64,000 bases of DNA from Molanna angustata (lineage: Eukaryota; Arthropoda; Insecta; Trichoptera; Molannidae), in contig OY754980.1 in the NCBI GenBank assembly GCA_963576475.1, positions 33,794,431 through 33,858,430 of the forward strand, read 5' to 3'. Positions 31,313 through 42,705 of the stretch are shown piece by piece (positions within the stretch are counted from its first letter, which is position 1; every line of letters starts with the position of its first letter). A program made the position numbers and the translations under genes. Under the pieces are notes generated by a model, which had not been told where the DNA came from, ran no database searches, and saw only the letters and a program-made list of their open reading frames with translations.

Positions 31313-32994
31313 TCTTAGGGGCGATTGCCTGGATGAATTAAAAAAATAAAAATGATGGTACTCGGTCCTGTTAGATTTTATTTTTGTTTTTCTTATACAT
31401 TCTTAAAGTGGCTAGGTACATAAGTAGGTAGGTACATGTGTGCTAGGGTGAATATACGACACGTCGTAAGAGTGTGTTGATGTAACATTGTACGTGCGTA
31501 CGTTTGTCTCTTCTGGTTTTACGACCTGTGAACTAAATAGCTTTGAAGGTCAAGGAAAAAGAGATTACTACAGGATCTGAGTGGTGGACATTTTAGTGGT
31601 CTTTTCAACGAAATCTTTCATTGTTACTAGCTCTATATACGGTAGGCTTTATAGCCACCTTATGTATGTAACTATGTGATTGAGTTTGTTTGAATGAGAA
31701 AAAATTACAATTAAACTAAAAATATAAAAAAATATATTAAATGTATGTGGTCGAATAAGAGTTGACGTAAAATATCATATAATATTTTTTTCGTATATTT
31801 TAAACTACCTGAAAAACTAAATAATAACTAATAACTAAATTGAAATACTGAAGGTGACGGGATAGACTTTAAGGTACTTTTTAGATCCTCTTTTCGTTTT
31901 ATTACAAAGTTACATCTTCAACACAAAAATATATTAAATAATTATCAATTAGTTATTTATACCCGGCGTTGCTCGAGACGGTAAATGTGAAGCAATATTT
32001 ACATATTTACCTTAATGTCTTTCGGGTATTTTATTTTTCTTGGATTGGCCATTCTGTTATGGTTATCCTCATTTTGAATCTATATATAGATAGTCTTCAT
32101 CACTATTGTTCACCATTCTGACGATGCTCAGCATAGAGCGATACCGGTGAATTGGAGTCGCGTTTGCGAAATATTTAAGTAGAATTTCAAATTAAATATA
32201 TTTTTTTTAAATAATTCTAGTTAAAAACGCACTTCTTAAATTGAAATAAACAAATATTTGCTTACGAAAAAGTACATATTTTGACATTTCATTCGTGACA
32301 AAATTTGTAGGAAAATTTACGAAAAAATGCAAAATAACATTAAACATTAAAAAGTCTACTTTTTATTTGCCTAAGTTATTCACTGATCGCAAAGGAAGGG
32401 ATATGCAGAATATTTAACCTTTAAAGGTTTAAAGGCTTCTAGTTGTTGATTGAAAATAACACTAAATAATACCCACATTCATACATATAAATATACATAC
32501 ATATAACTTTATAAAATATTATGATGAGGATATAATATGTCTGTACATACGACGTTCGACGTCGTGTAGCGTTTTGTATGACACTTTTGGCGTTATTGTT
32601 ACAATCATACATTTATTTGCAAATATGTTGTATAAATTTTTCACCCGCATTCTCTTACTTGTTGAGCTCTACAAAAAGTTCAAATGACAAACCAATCTCG
32701 AACCATAATATATTTACACGTAGAAACCAACGTTATCGATTTTTTACACAATAAAATAAAACTAAGAATCACAAACCAATAAAATAAATTGTATTGTGAC
32801 GAAGATTTAACTTTTTTATTACATCTCTTTGGTGTCATGACTGATGATGGTGGCCCAATTCTCAATAAATCGAAGAATGACATGCCTCCTAATAGGATAT
32901 GTCATGGAATAATATGTCTTGGGAAGAACAAATTGATTCGGTTACTGAAGGTCCTGTAGCGGACTTGTCAAGGTCACTCCACCGGGTTCTGGTT
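31313..32994. other. Gene-free stretch; decayed hammerhead-like motif near 32109-32155
   Basis: At 32118-32124 CTGACGA fits CUGANGA, followed by T, stem II GCTC and GAGC, GATA instead of GAAA, and a palindromic ACCGGT. Weak flanking pairing (ACCATT with AATTGG, one bulge). ACCCGGCGTTGCTCG at 31971 resembles a common insect repeat. No protein recognised. Confidence 0.4.
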
Positions 32995-33032
32995 GGTACC
33001 TCTGGATATTCTTTTGAAGATCCAGAGGTACC
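32995..33032. repeat. 13-bp perfect inverted repeat
   Basis: GGTACCTCTGGAT (32995-33007) and ATCCAGAGGTACC (33020-33032) flank a 12-nt loop. It precedes a partial SINE. Just upstream, CTGTAGCGGACTTGTC (about 32954-32969) recurs near 42900. Confidence 0.75.
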
Positions 33033-33059
33033 TACATACGAAATACGGAAAGGAAAGTA

Positions 33060-33235
33060 CCTACTCGGCAAATTTATATGTGGTGGTTTGCGAGCTGAGT
33101 TTTTTAATTGTGAATTCGAATCCTGCCACGACCGATAGCGTTTTCCTATACAACAAGCATATTTATATGCTTATTTTAGGTAATGTGTATGAACTTGTTA
33201 CAAGGATATATTCATTCTATAAAAAAATGACAGAA
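33060..33235 (+). mobile_element. tRNA-derived SINE, family 2, 5'-altered copy
   Basis: The B box is preserved (GAATTCGAATCCTGCC near 33110-33126) and the body continues AAGCATATTTATATGCTTAT, ACAAGGATATATTCAT and an A-rich tail. The A-box half is replaced by unrelated sequence. Confidence 0.7.
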
Positions 33236-33258
33236 ATACCTAGAACATCATAATTTGT

Positions 33259-33492
33259 CGGCCCTCGTGGCTCAGTTGGTTGGATATCTGACTGCTGATC
33301 CAAGGGTCCCGGGTTCGATTCCCGGTGGAGACACAGTTTTTAAAATTGTGTTTTCAGTCTGGATCTGTGAGACGATTAATATCGTAAGTCTCCAGAATGT
33401 GGCAACTTGTTATTGGGTGCGTGTTAAATAATTATTTGACATAGTACCTGTTAGTTGCCCGAGAAGCTATATAAAATAAAATAAAATAAAAT
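33259..33492 (+). mobile_element. tRNA-derived SINE, family 1, best copy
   Basis: Head CGGCCCTCGTGGCTCAGTTG (A box) and GGGTTCGATTCCCGGTGG (B box) have tRNA-like spacing. The body CAGTCTGGATCTGTGAGACG then CCAGAATGTGGCAACTTG follows, with an (AAAAT)n tail. The intact boxes suggest this copy could be transcribed. Confidence 0.9.
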
Positions 33493-33529
33493 TGACCTCG
33501 TGGTTTTATGTTGGTAACATATTACTATC

Positions 33530-34190
33530 ATTTTTACTCTCCACACTATGGAATAGTGGAGAGTCATGATTTCACAATTTTTTAGCGTATTTTTTTTAAA
33601 CTGATTTCTCAATGGGTTTCACGTAGAGTTTCGTCGTGATGTGTTTGTATGTATGGCGTACGGCGTTCGCCGTACGCCGTACGCCGAACGGATTAATCCT
33701 TTTGTGTCCTTTCTACAGCCCAAACTATAAGTCCGATCCACTGTATATTAACATCATAAGTGTAAAGTGCATAAACCTAGAGCTGATTAGTTTTCCATAG
33801 ATATCCGTTTATTTCTTCTCTATGATTTCGTCTGTCCAAATTTTCAAAATGCTTCCACAGTCTGGAGAGTATTTTAATACTGTTTGAAATTTTGATACAA
33901 CAAAAATACATCAAAAATGCATTTATGGATTGTCGAAATTTAAATAAAATAATTTATGATCTGCCATATCAATGTGAAATAAATTTCATATTTGTATGAA
34001 AAATGTATGCGTAGGTATAACAGAAGTAAAATAGCTTCTGTATGAGAAAATTGAGTGATCAACTTCATATTGATATTGTATGTGTCTCTATAGACAAGTT
34101 TATTTTTTACTCTCCATTTCTATCTTTCTCAAGGGGTAGGTAGTGAGAACCGAAAACCGCATTCTTCTACCTTGACTCATACATCATTGT
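33530..34190 (-). repeat. Family A-prime copy with RTE 3' end attached
   Basis: In reverse orientation this matches 39420-40080: hairpin CTCCACACTAT-GGA-ATAGTGGAG, TTTCGTCGTGATGTGTTTGT, CTACAGCCCAAACTATAAGT, CTAGAGCTGATTAGTTTTCC, and then TTTACTCTCC followed by an RTE C-terminal remnant (GGGGTAGGTAGTGAGAACCG). The RTE piece is at the same junction in both copies. Confidence 0.75.
33655..33678. repeat. Perfect GC-rich palindrome
   Basis: GGCGTACGGCG, TT, CGCCGTACGCC, immediately followed by GTACGCCGAACGG, another partial arm. The equivalent place in the 39.4-40.1 kb copy has only CCGTACGCCGTTCGC. Stable hairpin likely. Confidence 0.85.
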
Positions 34191-35489
34191 AGGGATAATT
34201 TAATCAACACCTTTGCCATTTGAGGTTAGGAAAAAGTTTATTATGTTTTCGCTTTTGATCACATTTTTCAAATAAATTAGATTCCTTAACATATTATATA
34301 AGTTATTGTATGATACTTACTTATTTTAATACTAGGTACTTATTATTATTTGACAGCTCATACGACAGCTCATACGACATTGGCACAATAACCTGTGCGA
34401 TTTCTAAGCTCTAGTTTCTAAGACCAACAAACCAGTACTTGCTTGCCGCCGGCCTTGAACGCATATCATCCGCAATACGTTATGTCACGCTGAGTGCTCA
34501 ATATCGCCATCAACCAATGTTACAGAAACAATATTATATTGTGTAGTGCTGTGCTGCTGCATCGACTACGCATCTCTCGTCGGGCTGGGTGAGCGATTCG
34601 AGACGATGATTTCTACCGTACTGGTAGGTGATCTCATTTTCTCAATCCATTTCTTCTCCCTATAATAATTATAATAATTTATTTGCCGTTTCTTCGTGAA
34701 AAACGCGCTGTGACACAGTGTTCAATTATTTATATCATCGTTAAACCGTCCAATAATTTGTCTTAGTGGACTGTATACCTAATAATACCTGAGTTGTATT
34801 CGGTAATTTCGGCGGTTACACTTGTTATTTATAACCCTGAAATGAATCGATGAATATGATTATAAATGATTCAACCAATAAGGTGTTATATGCTAGAACA
34901 ATAAAATGATTGTATAAACAGTACAACATCCTGATATGTACATACATTGTGTGAAGTATATATTCGTGTTGTACATACGTGATAAATCCCGATTCAATAC
35001 AAACCACATAATATCACGCAACATAGGAATATTATTAATTCACCACAAAGAACCGTGAAATCATTTCACGTGAAATATGCGTCAAAATACACCAATATCG
35101 TTTATATTTTTGATAATAAAAGCAATTTGGAAAAAATCAAACAGTTAAAATTTCACTGATGAACTTTATTTTGTAAAAAAATTTGGTAGACTTTTTATAT
35201 TTATGTATTCACCACCTTTTTGTGTAGCTACGCAACAGGATACAGAACTAACCGTTTCTTTATCAGGCCAATTTACATCCTAGTACAAAAAATATTGTTA
35301 TTTCGTGTGATGAATTTTGGAATCAATTGAATAACTTTATGTTTATATGAATGAAAAAAAATTAAAAAAAATATCCCATTAACTGAACAATATTCGGACA
35401 TAGCAATTACATAAATAATATTTCGGGCGCAGTTCGGGGGTGACATGTGTGCGAGAACACCGTCACCTCATATATAAGGACTGTTGCTT
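34191..35489. other. No recognised gene
   Basis: Direct repeat GACAGCTCATAC at about 34353 and 34366. A very weak minus-strand CTGATAA-GAAAC...GTTCT-GTATC near 35230-35275 may be a dead hammerhead. No proteins. Confidence 0.45.
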
Positions 35490-35785
35490 TCGTTGTTTAC
35501 AAAACACCAATTTCACAATAAATGGCGTTACAAAAAGGTTTCTTTGTTACCTCATACATGGCAATAATAATGATGTCCCATTTCAGGTGAATTGTTTCAA
35601 AAATTACATTGATAAGGGAACTCAATAAGAAGGAATAATTGGTGAACGTTACGCAAGCGCATAAAGTGATCACGTAAACCAGCCGATGACAGGTCGTAAG
35701 CCCTGTAGGTGCCTCGAGTTCCAGGTTCTTTTATAATATCCTAACTTCGTCTCTATTGAAGTGTTAAAAAGTTTGTCAATAAAAA
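35490..35785 (-). repeat. Family G copy 2
   Basis: Reverse complement of 28050-28345: AATGGCGTTACAAAAAGGTT, AAAGTGATCACGTAAACCAG and TAACTTCGTCTCTATTG. The frame at 35440-35628 is fortuitous. Confidence 0.75.
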
Positions 35786-36124
35786 TTTATTTTATTTATT
35801 TATTTATTATTAAGGACCACTTACAGCTAACAAGTTATTATACATCAATAGTTTCATAAAAAAAGAAAAAGCTAACACAAAACTGGTCAGCCAATTACAA
35901 GTGGCCACATCCAGCATTAAAAAATAGGTATACAAATCTATAAGAAAATAAAAATATCCTAAATGGAATATACATAAAAATGAATAGATACAATAGAAAT
36001 TAAAATCACAACAAAGAAAAATAGTGAAAGATGTTAAAAAAAGAAAACAAAAAGATAAACACAACTATAAAAGATACAATTAATCACAAACAGGTAAAAA
36101 AGAGAAACATTATAGCTAGAAAAA

Positions 36125-36487
36125 AAATTAAAATTTAGCATTTGATATTAGAACTGCCACATCACTTCCAATTTTCAAATCTCGTCTTAAATGCTCGCTC
36201 TTCCTCTCAATTCCATAACGAACACATGTCCCAATTTCACTTTCCATCCTTTTTGATCGCTTCTCATCCTCTCCCTTCCCTTTCTGATTTTCCTCTCCTT
36301 TCTAAATTTGTGTAATTTCTCACTTTTGTTTTGCTGTATTATACTGGTTGTGTTATTGTGTTATTATGTACATGCCGAAACTATGTTTTGTACTATTGAT
36401 CTCAGATGGTTGACTGGAAGAAATTGCCTCTAGGCAATATGTCCGCCATTTGTACTATGTAATATTATGTATGTACAAAAAAGTGTA

Positions 36488-36518
<31 letters not shown>

Positions 36519-36520
36519 AA
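36125..36520 (+). mobile_element. LINE 3' end with (AAAT)n tail
   Basis: The frame near 36165 reads FKSRLKCSLFLSIP, resembling the FKxxLKxxL end of CR1-type proteins. A pyrimidine-rich 3' UTR then GACTGGAAGAAATTGCCTCT-AGGCAATATGTCCGCC hairpin and a TAAATAAATAAA tail to about 36518 follow. Confidence 0.65.
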
Positions 36521-36969
36521 CAAAAAAGCTAGTTCAATACGTTAATTTATAAGTGAGGAAGGTTTTCTTCTGAATGTCATCTCAGACTGTCACCAAAAAT
36601 ATCTACATATTATGTCCTTATTTATTTATTTATATGTAAAGTATTATAAAATCTACACCTCCGAGTAATGGAATTAAAAAAAACTTGTGTTTATAAAAAA
36701 TACAAAACAATTCCAAAATTCTAATATAAACTTTTTAAAAACATTTCAAAAAGTTAATATTAGAATGTCCACGTGAATAAATGATAAGTTTAAAAGGATT
36801 CAACGTAAATTTATTGTGCACACGTGAGTTTAATACTAGCATTTAAAGTTACCTGAATATTTAACTGACTTACATACTTTTAACTTTGTGTATATTTCAA
36901 ATTAAATCTTGTTATTTTATCAATTTGCCCGTTCTCCGCACGAATATTAAATATTATTAATCGTGTAAT

Positions 36970-37155
36970 AAAATATGGAAGGAAACAAGGTAGAAAAAGA
37001 CCAGGAAAACGAAGAGTTTCATGGCTCCTTGATCTGAGACAGTGATTCAAAAAGCACTGCGTCATTGTATACGGCCACCGTGATTAAGTGGAGATAGACC
37101 TGATGGTCGCTAAACTTCCGCAAAGGAGATGACACGTGAAGAAGAAGAAGAATAA
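36970..37155 (+). pseudogene. LINE C-terminal fragment with (AAG)n tail
   Basis: GRKQGRKRPGKRRVSWLLDL then RQ-stop and fragments to VAKLPQRR, ending in CACGTGAAGAAGAAGAAG. Matches GRRGPGRxRxSWLxNLRxW. Same family as 1195, 9850 and 27565. Confidence 0.7.
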
Positions 37156-37384
37156 AAAAAAAATGGTACCTGTATTTCAATTTATAGGTACCTGTATCAA
37201 ATATAACATAAGCAGTTAGTGTTTCTCAATAAATTGTATTTTTATATTATTTATTGATTTTTATTCAAATTAATACTAAGTTTATTGAATTAAGTAGGTA
37301 CGTATATACATAAATGTGGATAATCAAATTATCTCGTTAATTTATGAATGGCTAATATGTCTGTATTAATTTATGAATGGCTAA

Positions 37385-37660
37385 TTTATTCAAATTCAGC
37401 GCCTACGTTGGCTTGGATATGTTTGCCGGATAGATGATGACTGTATTCCTAAAAAGGTATTAGACACCTGTCCCGAAGGCAGAAGAAGTAGAGGCAGACC
37501 TAGGTTGAGATGGCTGGACGACGTGCTGTGCGATATAAGAGAAATGAGCCTGATAAATTGGAGAAGACTGGCAGTCGACAGGAGGGGATGGAGACAATTT
37601 CTGGAGGAGGCCAGGGTCCGTAGCGGACTGTAGTGCCAATGATGATGATGATGATAAATA
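37385..37660 (+). pseudogene. LINE C-terminus with (ATG)n tail
   Basis: Plus frame: IQRLRWLGYVCRIDDDCIPK, then GRRSRGRPRLRWLDDVLCDI, INWRRLAVDRRGWRQFLEEA and RVRSGL-stop, followed by (ATG)5. Same family as 16093-16450. The minus-strand frame at 37460 is antisense. Confidence 0.85.
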
Positions 37661-37929
37661 TGTCTCTATACCTACCAATTCCAAAGAAAACAGAATAAAA
37701 AAAAATTCAGAGTATAAGGGCCTATGAATGTTTTTTGGTTGTTGATAAGGACCTTATAAGCCGACAGTGGATAAGGGCCTAAAAAGCTAAAACGATCGTC
37801 CTATGAAATGAAAAAAAAAATCATTGTGTTAAATAGTTATTAATTCTTAAAAACATAGTTATTTACTTGAATATCAGCCTTTATCAAAGTACCTCTATTA
37901 AATAAAAACATATTTTTTTCAATGTTTTT

Positions 37930-38330
37930 TATAGGTAGGTACTACCTACAATTTTTTTGTACCTAGCTGCTATTTACTGTTATTTTTTTACCTACCTACT
38001 ATTTATTCTTATTTTGTACCTGCCTACTTTTTTTGTTATTTTGTGCCAACCTACTATTTATTGCTAATTTTTGTACCCACCTACCAACTGTTTATTGTTC
38101 TTTTTTTACCTACCTACTATTTATGTTTATTTTGTACCTACCTACCCACTATTTTTTGCTATTTCTTTACGTATCTACTACTTTTTGTACCTACCTATCT
38201 ACTATTTATTGCTATTTTTGTACCTACCTATCTACTATTTATTGTTATTTTTGTACCTACCTATCTACTATTTATTGCTCTTTTTGTACCTACCTAGCTA
38301 CTATTTATTGCAATTTTTGTATCGAAACTA
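37930..38330. repeat. TACCTACC-type minisatellite, about 45-60 bp period
   Basis: Repeated TTTTTGTACCTACCTATCTA then CTATTTATTG. Three overlapping plus frames (from 38033, 38043 and 38071) arise from the repeat and are not genes. The motif is common in lepidopteran DNA. Confidence 0.85.
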
Positions 38331-38430
38331 ATTATAACTGTTATTTTCCTTTACTAGAGACCTTACTAAAAAAATCATTGCAATCGTTGAGGAACTGATA
38401 AAAATCGTATTGCTGTTTATCAAAAAATAT

Positions 38431-38758
38431 GTAGTGTATTCAAATACAAACGAAAAATATGTAGTGTATTCAAATACAAACGAAAAATATGTAGTGTATT
38501 CAAATACAGACAAAAAATATGTAGTGTATTCAAATACAGATAATAAGTATGTAGTGTATTCAAATACAGACAAAAAATATGTAGTGTATTCAAATACAGA
38601 TAATAAGTATGTAGTGTATTCAAATACAGACAAAAAATATGTAGTGTATTCAAATACAGACAAAAAATATGTAGTGTATTCAAATACAGATAAAAAATAT
38701 GTAGTGTATTCAAATACAGATACCTAATAAATATGTAGTGTATTCAAATACAGACATA
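38431..38758. repeat. 30-bp minisatellite, about 11 units
   Basis: The unit is GTAGTGTATTCAAATACA, then GACAAAAAATAT, with substitutions confined mostly to the last 10 bases. TGTATTCAAATACA is palindromic. A period of 30 makes frames on both strands open, giving false proteins (KYVVYSNTD and SVFEYTTYF repeats). Confidence 0.95.
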
Positions 38759-39144
38759 AAATGTTTTATATAACAATACCCGCAGTTCGCTTTAATTTAG
38801 ACGGACATACACGTGACCATGATTATAAAATGTTGTAATTTAAGAGTGTGTCATCTCTGAAAGGAGATACTATTAGGGGTGGAACTCTCCATAAAGCAAC
38901 GGTGTCACAACACGTACATATATTTACGTGACTCGTCTGCAGTCGTTCTACTTACCTATGTACATACTTCGCAGAATACCTTCGTCTACGTGAACCATTC
39001 AAGCTGTAACTTACGACAGAATAAAAAAACATCTTCAAATCCCATTGGATTCCCACGAGGATAATAATACGTATAATATGTATATTTTGAATACAGGTTA
39101 TTTATTCGTTTACTGATTTTTTTAATTTTCATCGAACGTGGATA

Positions 39145-39410
39145 CAAAACGAGTGGATTGTGGCCAACACTAAACTCTCCACACCATAGTAAGCGTTCAT
39201 ATTTTCTTCTTGAAAGGTTGACAATCTCTAAATGTATTTTTATAAAGTACATTTCTATTAGATTCTTTAATAAATATAAGATTAAGATTTCCAGACGACA
39301 AAAGTTTTCACAATACACCATACACACAAAAACATTGTGATGAAACTCATAATATGTATTTTCTACATGATACCTGTTGAGAAATTTTAAGTAAAATTGC
39401 ATTACTAGCA
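39145..39410 (+). repeat. Family A-prime copy, partial
   Basis: Starts AAACGAGTGGATTGTGGCCA-ACACTAAACTC and includes TTGTGATGAAACTCATAATA and ATGATACCTGTTGAGAAAT. It lacks the terminal hairpin and is followed by an RTE remnant. Confidence 0.65.
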
Positions 39411-39419
39411 AGATGAGAA

Positions 39420-40080
39420 CGTATGAGACAGTGTATCAATGTTGATCAGGCGATGTATGTGTCAATATAGAAGAATGCGGTGTTCGGTTTTCAATGCCTA
39501 CCCTTTTAGGAAGATAAAAGTGGAGAGTAAAAAAAAAACTTGTCTATAGAGACACAAACAATATCAAAATGAAGTTGATCACTCAATTTCCCCTTACAGA
39601 AACTATTTTACTTCTGTTATATACATTTTACATACAAATTTAACATGAAATTTATTTCATATTGATATGGCAAACCAAAGTTTTTTTCTTTAAAATTTGA
39701 CAATCCTAGAATACATTTTTGATGAGTGTATTTTTGTTGTATCAAACAGTATAAAAATACCTCGATTTTTCGAAAATTGGACATGTGAAATCATAGAGAA
39801 GAAATTAACGGATATCTATGGAAAACTAATCAGCTCTAGGTCTATGCACTTTACACATATGATGTTAATATGAAGTCGATCGGACTTATAGTTTGGGCTG
39901 TAGAGAGGACACAAAAAGGATAATCCGTACGCCGTTCGCAATACATACAAACACATCACGACGAAACTCATAGTGTGCACTCTCTACATGATACCCGTTG
40001 AGAAATTGATGTAAAAAAATACGCTTAAAAAATTTGAAATCATGACTCTCTCAACTCTTCCATAGTGTGGAGAGTAAAAA
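39420..40080 (+). repeat. Family A-prime copy with RTE 3' end attached
   Basis: 39420-39500 is the decayed 3' end of an RTE (GTATCAATGTTGATCAGGCG, then AATGCCTACCCTTTTAGG). It joins GGAGAGTAAAAA and a body matching the reverse of 33530-34115, ending CCATAGTGTGGAGAGTAAAA at 40080. Confidence 0.75.
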
Positions 40081-41689
40081 TATATTTCATATTTTTTGTC
40101 AACATGTTTGTCGTAAAAAATGTTTATTGGGGAAAATTGTATTTTTTATTCACAATCCAGAAAATAAGTACAAAACTAACCTTTACTTATATTTTGATAG
40201 AATTCCTTCCAGACGTGGAAACATGAATTTGTTTATAGTCTCTCAGGACATTGTGGCAAACGACATTTGACGAAGTTGTTGGGATGTTTTGATGGTTTCA
40301 GTTCCAAACAAGTTGAAACATTGCCCCAGGGAAGGTAAAAACTGGTGACATTGACTTCCTAACAAGTTACACACATCTCGTCTAAATGACATAATTAAAG
40401 TTATGATGTCTTCTTGATATCCTAATAACTTGAGGTGTTTTATAACCACGAACAATCAACACAGAGCTGCCTAGGGTTTTTAAAACATTATTTTTACTTA
40501 ACAACTTTTTCGTTAGCTTCATTTATCTGTCTGTGTGTTGTTCAATCGAAGTCTTGCCTTCTTAAGATCTCTGGTTATTGTGCACATTCAACCAGGGGGG
40601 CAAGTCCGGTCCAACAGGCGAAATAAAAACCCTCGTGATAACCCATATCATGGATATATTTTTTTTTCATTTATTTATTCAATAAAACAATATATACAAC
40701 AATTATTTGAATTTGTACACTGTTTTTGTTTCTCTTTCATAGAGATGACCATATAGATCGCCCTAGAGACAGTAAGTTATAATATAATGGACCAGATCAT
40801 TAGAGAGTGATGAAGAGGCTGGCGAATAACCGAGACATGTAGAGAGATGGAGTACATTATGGAAACCAATACTTAGATTGTGACCATGATAAAGTTAGTT
40901 ATTGAAGTATGTCGGGATAAAAAAATGTCGCTCTTTCATGAATATTTTTTAATTAATTTTTAGAGAAGCCGCAAATAAAACGTATTTGTGGAAAAAGAAA
41001 CCGTAATTATTCACATCTTAGACGCTGCTATTGAATTAGGAAGAAAAAAAAATGACACAAAAAGCATAGAAATTATTACGGAAGGTTGATTTTTCTTTCG
41101 GTAACTTTAGAGTTTTTGTTCGGTTTTCCTCAAGTCACGTGGTCGCGACGAAAGATTTCGTTTTTTTTCTCCCTCCGAGAGTCGGTTTTATTATTTTTGT
41201 TAAATGGAATAAGTTTTTTCCTTGACAAATTAAAGTTTGTTAAGATGTCTATCTGAAGTCAGCGACTGCGGTAGAGATTGTCAAGGGAATGACTAATGAC
41301 CCGGTATTATATTTGGTTTTACCAATCGTTAGTTGGAAACTTTTTGTTTTGCGGACGGTATAAACAGACAAATAATAATAAGTATTATGTATATTTGTAT
41401 AAATAGAATTATAATTTGAGTGCGGACAATAAAATGACAAAATATGAGTTTATCATTGTTCGTTATATATATTCATATTATGTATATTTATTTATATTTT
41501 TTTGGAAGACTAACTGCTATACACCAGTGTTACATACAATAATTAAATAGCGAATTAGAAGACCACGCTGAAAGGAATACATTTTATATAATTATATTTA
41601 TCTTCTTCCTTGACAACATGACTGAGGATGGCAGTTACACTCTAACTCGCTGAACTATCTGCTTCCATGTTGGATGTGCTTGGTCATTT
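40081..41689. other. Gene-free stretch with one LINE 3' UTR-like repeat (40655-40750)
   Basis: TTTATTTATTCAATAAAACA then ACAATTATTTGAATTTGTAC matches 57100-57150 and resembles a reversed LINE tail. GTGATGA, GGCT/AACC, GAGACATGT at 40809-40845 could be a dead hammerhead. No protein recognised. Confidence 0.45.
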
Positions 41690-42310
41690 TTTATTTTATT
41701 TTATCTTACTTTATTTGGGAATATTAACAGTTTACATAGACAATAAGTACAAGAAATAAGGGTATATAAAATTAGACCATCGAGGGAGATCGCGATCCAC
41801 TTCCACGCCGGCGACGCTATAGAGCCCATTGGCCCTGTTCGCCACCGGACGCAGCCGCAACATCGGACAAACACAAAACATCCACTATCCATCGGGTTCA
41901 ACCACTGCCCCCGAGAATCCAACCTCAAACGGCGGGGCAACCGCTCAAGATCGGCAGCAGGGGCAAGCCCCTAGGCACACCGATCGAACGGAAGGGCTTG
42001 TCCCCGCACCCCTCGGTCCTCGTGTTGGCGTCCGAAGGTTCCGCGGGCTAACACCGGGGGCATCCGACGCAATCATCACCTGTCAGATTTGACGTCTAGT
42101 TGTCAACACAGGATGTCTGACCCGACGTCTGCGCCGGCGGTGTGCCCGAACCACACAACAACATTCGCCACAGTTTGACGAGTAACTGCCGAGCGAGACT
42201 AGAGGCGTCCGTCCTGCTCTTCTCTAAGTACAGAATTGACGAGGGCACAACAGCGTCGGCCGCCCACCCCCGCCTTTACTGCCTAGGCCCTTAGAGCCGC
42301 AAACTAGGCC
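41690..42310 (-). mobile_element. GC-rich island with L2-like LINE relative
   Basis: A reversed A/T tail (41690-41710) precedes GC-rich sequence 41775-42310. The segment 42178-42250 (GACGAGTAACTGCCGAGCGA, then AGAGGCGTCCGTCCTGCTCT) aligns with 14481-14560, the coding end of the L2-like fragment. CTCGTGTTGGCG is also shared with the 13.7-14.2 kb island. Probably a 3' piece of the same element, too decayed to translate. The plus frame at 41829 is not recognised. Confidence 0.5.
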
Positions 42311-42589
42311 CAAAAAAAAGACCAATTAAAAAAATTCCACTGATTAATCTAGAAACTATTGACAAATGTACTTTTGACAAACCATTAAAGGAATAGCTCT
42401 TAGTATCAGGCAGACACTAAGCAGAGGAGATTTTTCACCCATAACTTTCGACCTCATACTTTATTTTGCTCTAAGTATATTAGTGCATTTTTTCATATTA
42501 TGATTTTTATAAATGTTTTTTTTTATTTCCATATTATCACTTTTTATATACAATTGATGTTGGTATCAAGTAAAACAGTGTCACTGTCT

Positions 42590-42705
42590 CCAGATGTTTT
42601 GACCCCGGCACAATTTTTTTGCCTAGTGGGGCATTGCAGATTCAATAGTTATTGTAATGTCATCAATGTTTGTATGAATATATAAATAAATAAATAAATT
42701 ACAAC
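42590..42705 (+). mobile_element. LINE 3' UTR-like tail
   Basis: TTTTTTTGCCTAGTGGGGCA, a degenerate TTGCC-GGCAA hairpin, then TGTATGAATATATAAATAAA and TAAATAAAT. Matches the ends at 36425-36520 in layout. Confidence 0.45.

Noticed and set aside
35810..36064. 84-codon cysteine/phenylalanine-rich minus frame
   Set aside because: Biased by the A-rich plus strand (AAAAAGAAAA runs). No signal peptide cleavage pattern or conserved motif, and it lies between repeat pieces.
38033..38727. Repetitive 'proteins' (YLPTYYL, KYVVYSNTD, SVFEYTTYF)
   Set aside because: They are translations of the TACCTACC and 30-bp minisatellites. Overlapping frames on both strands are open for the same reason.
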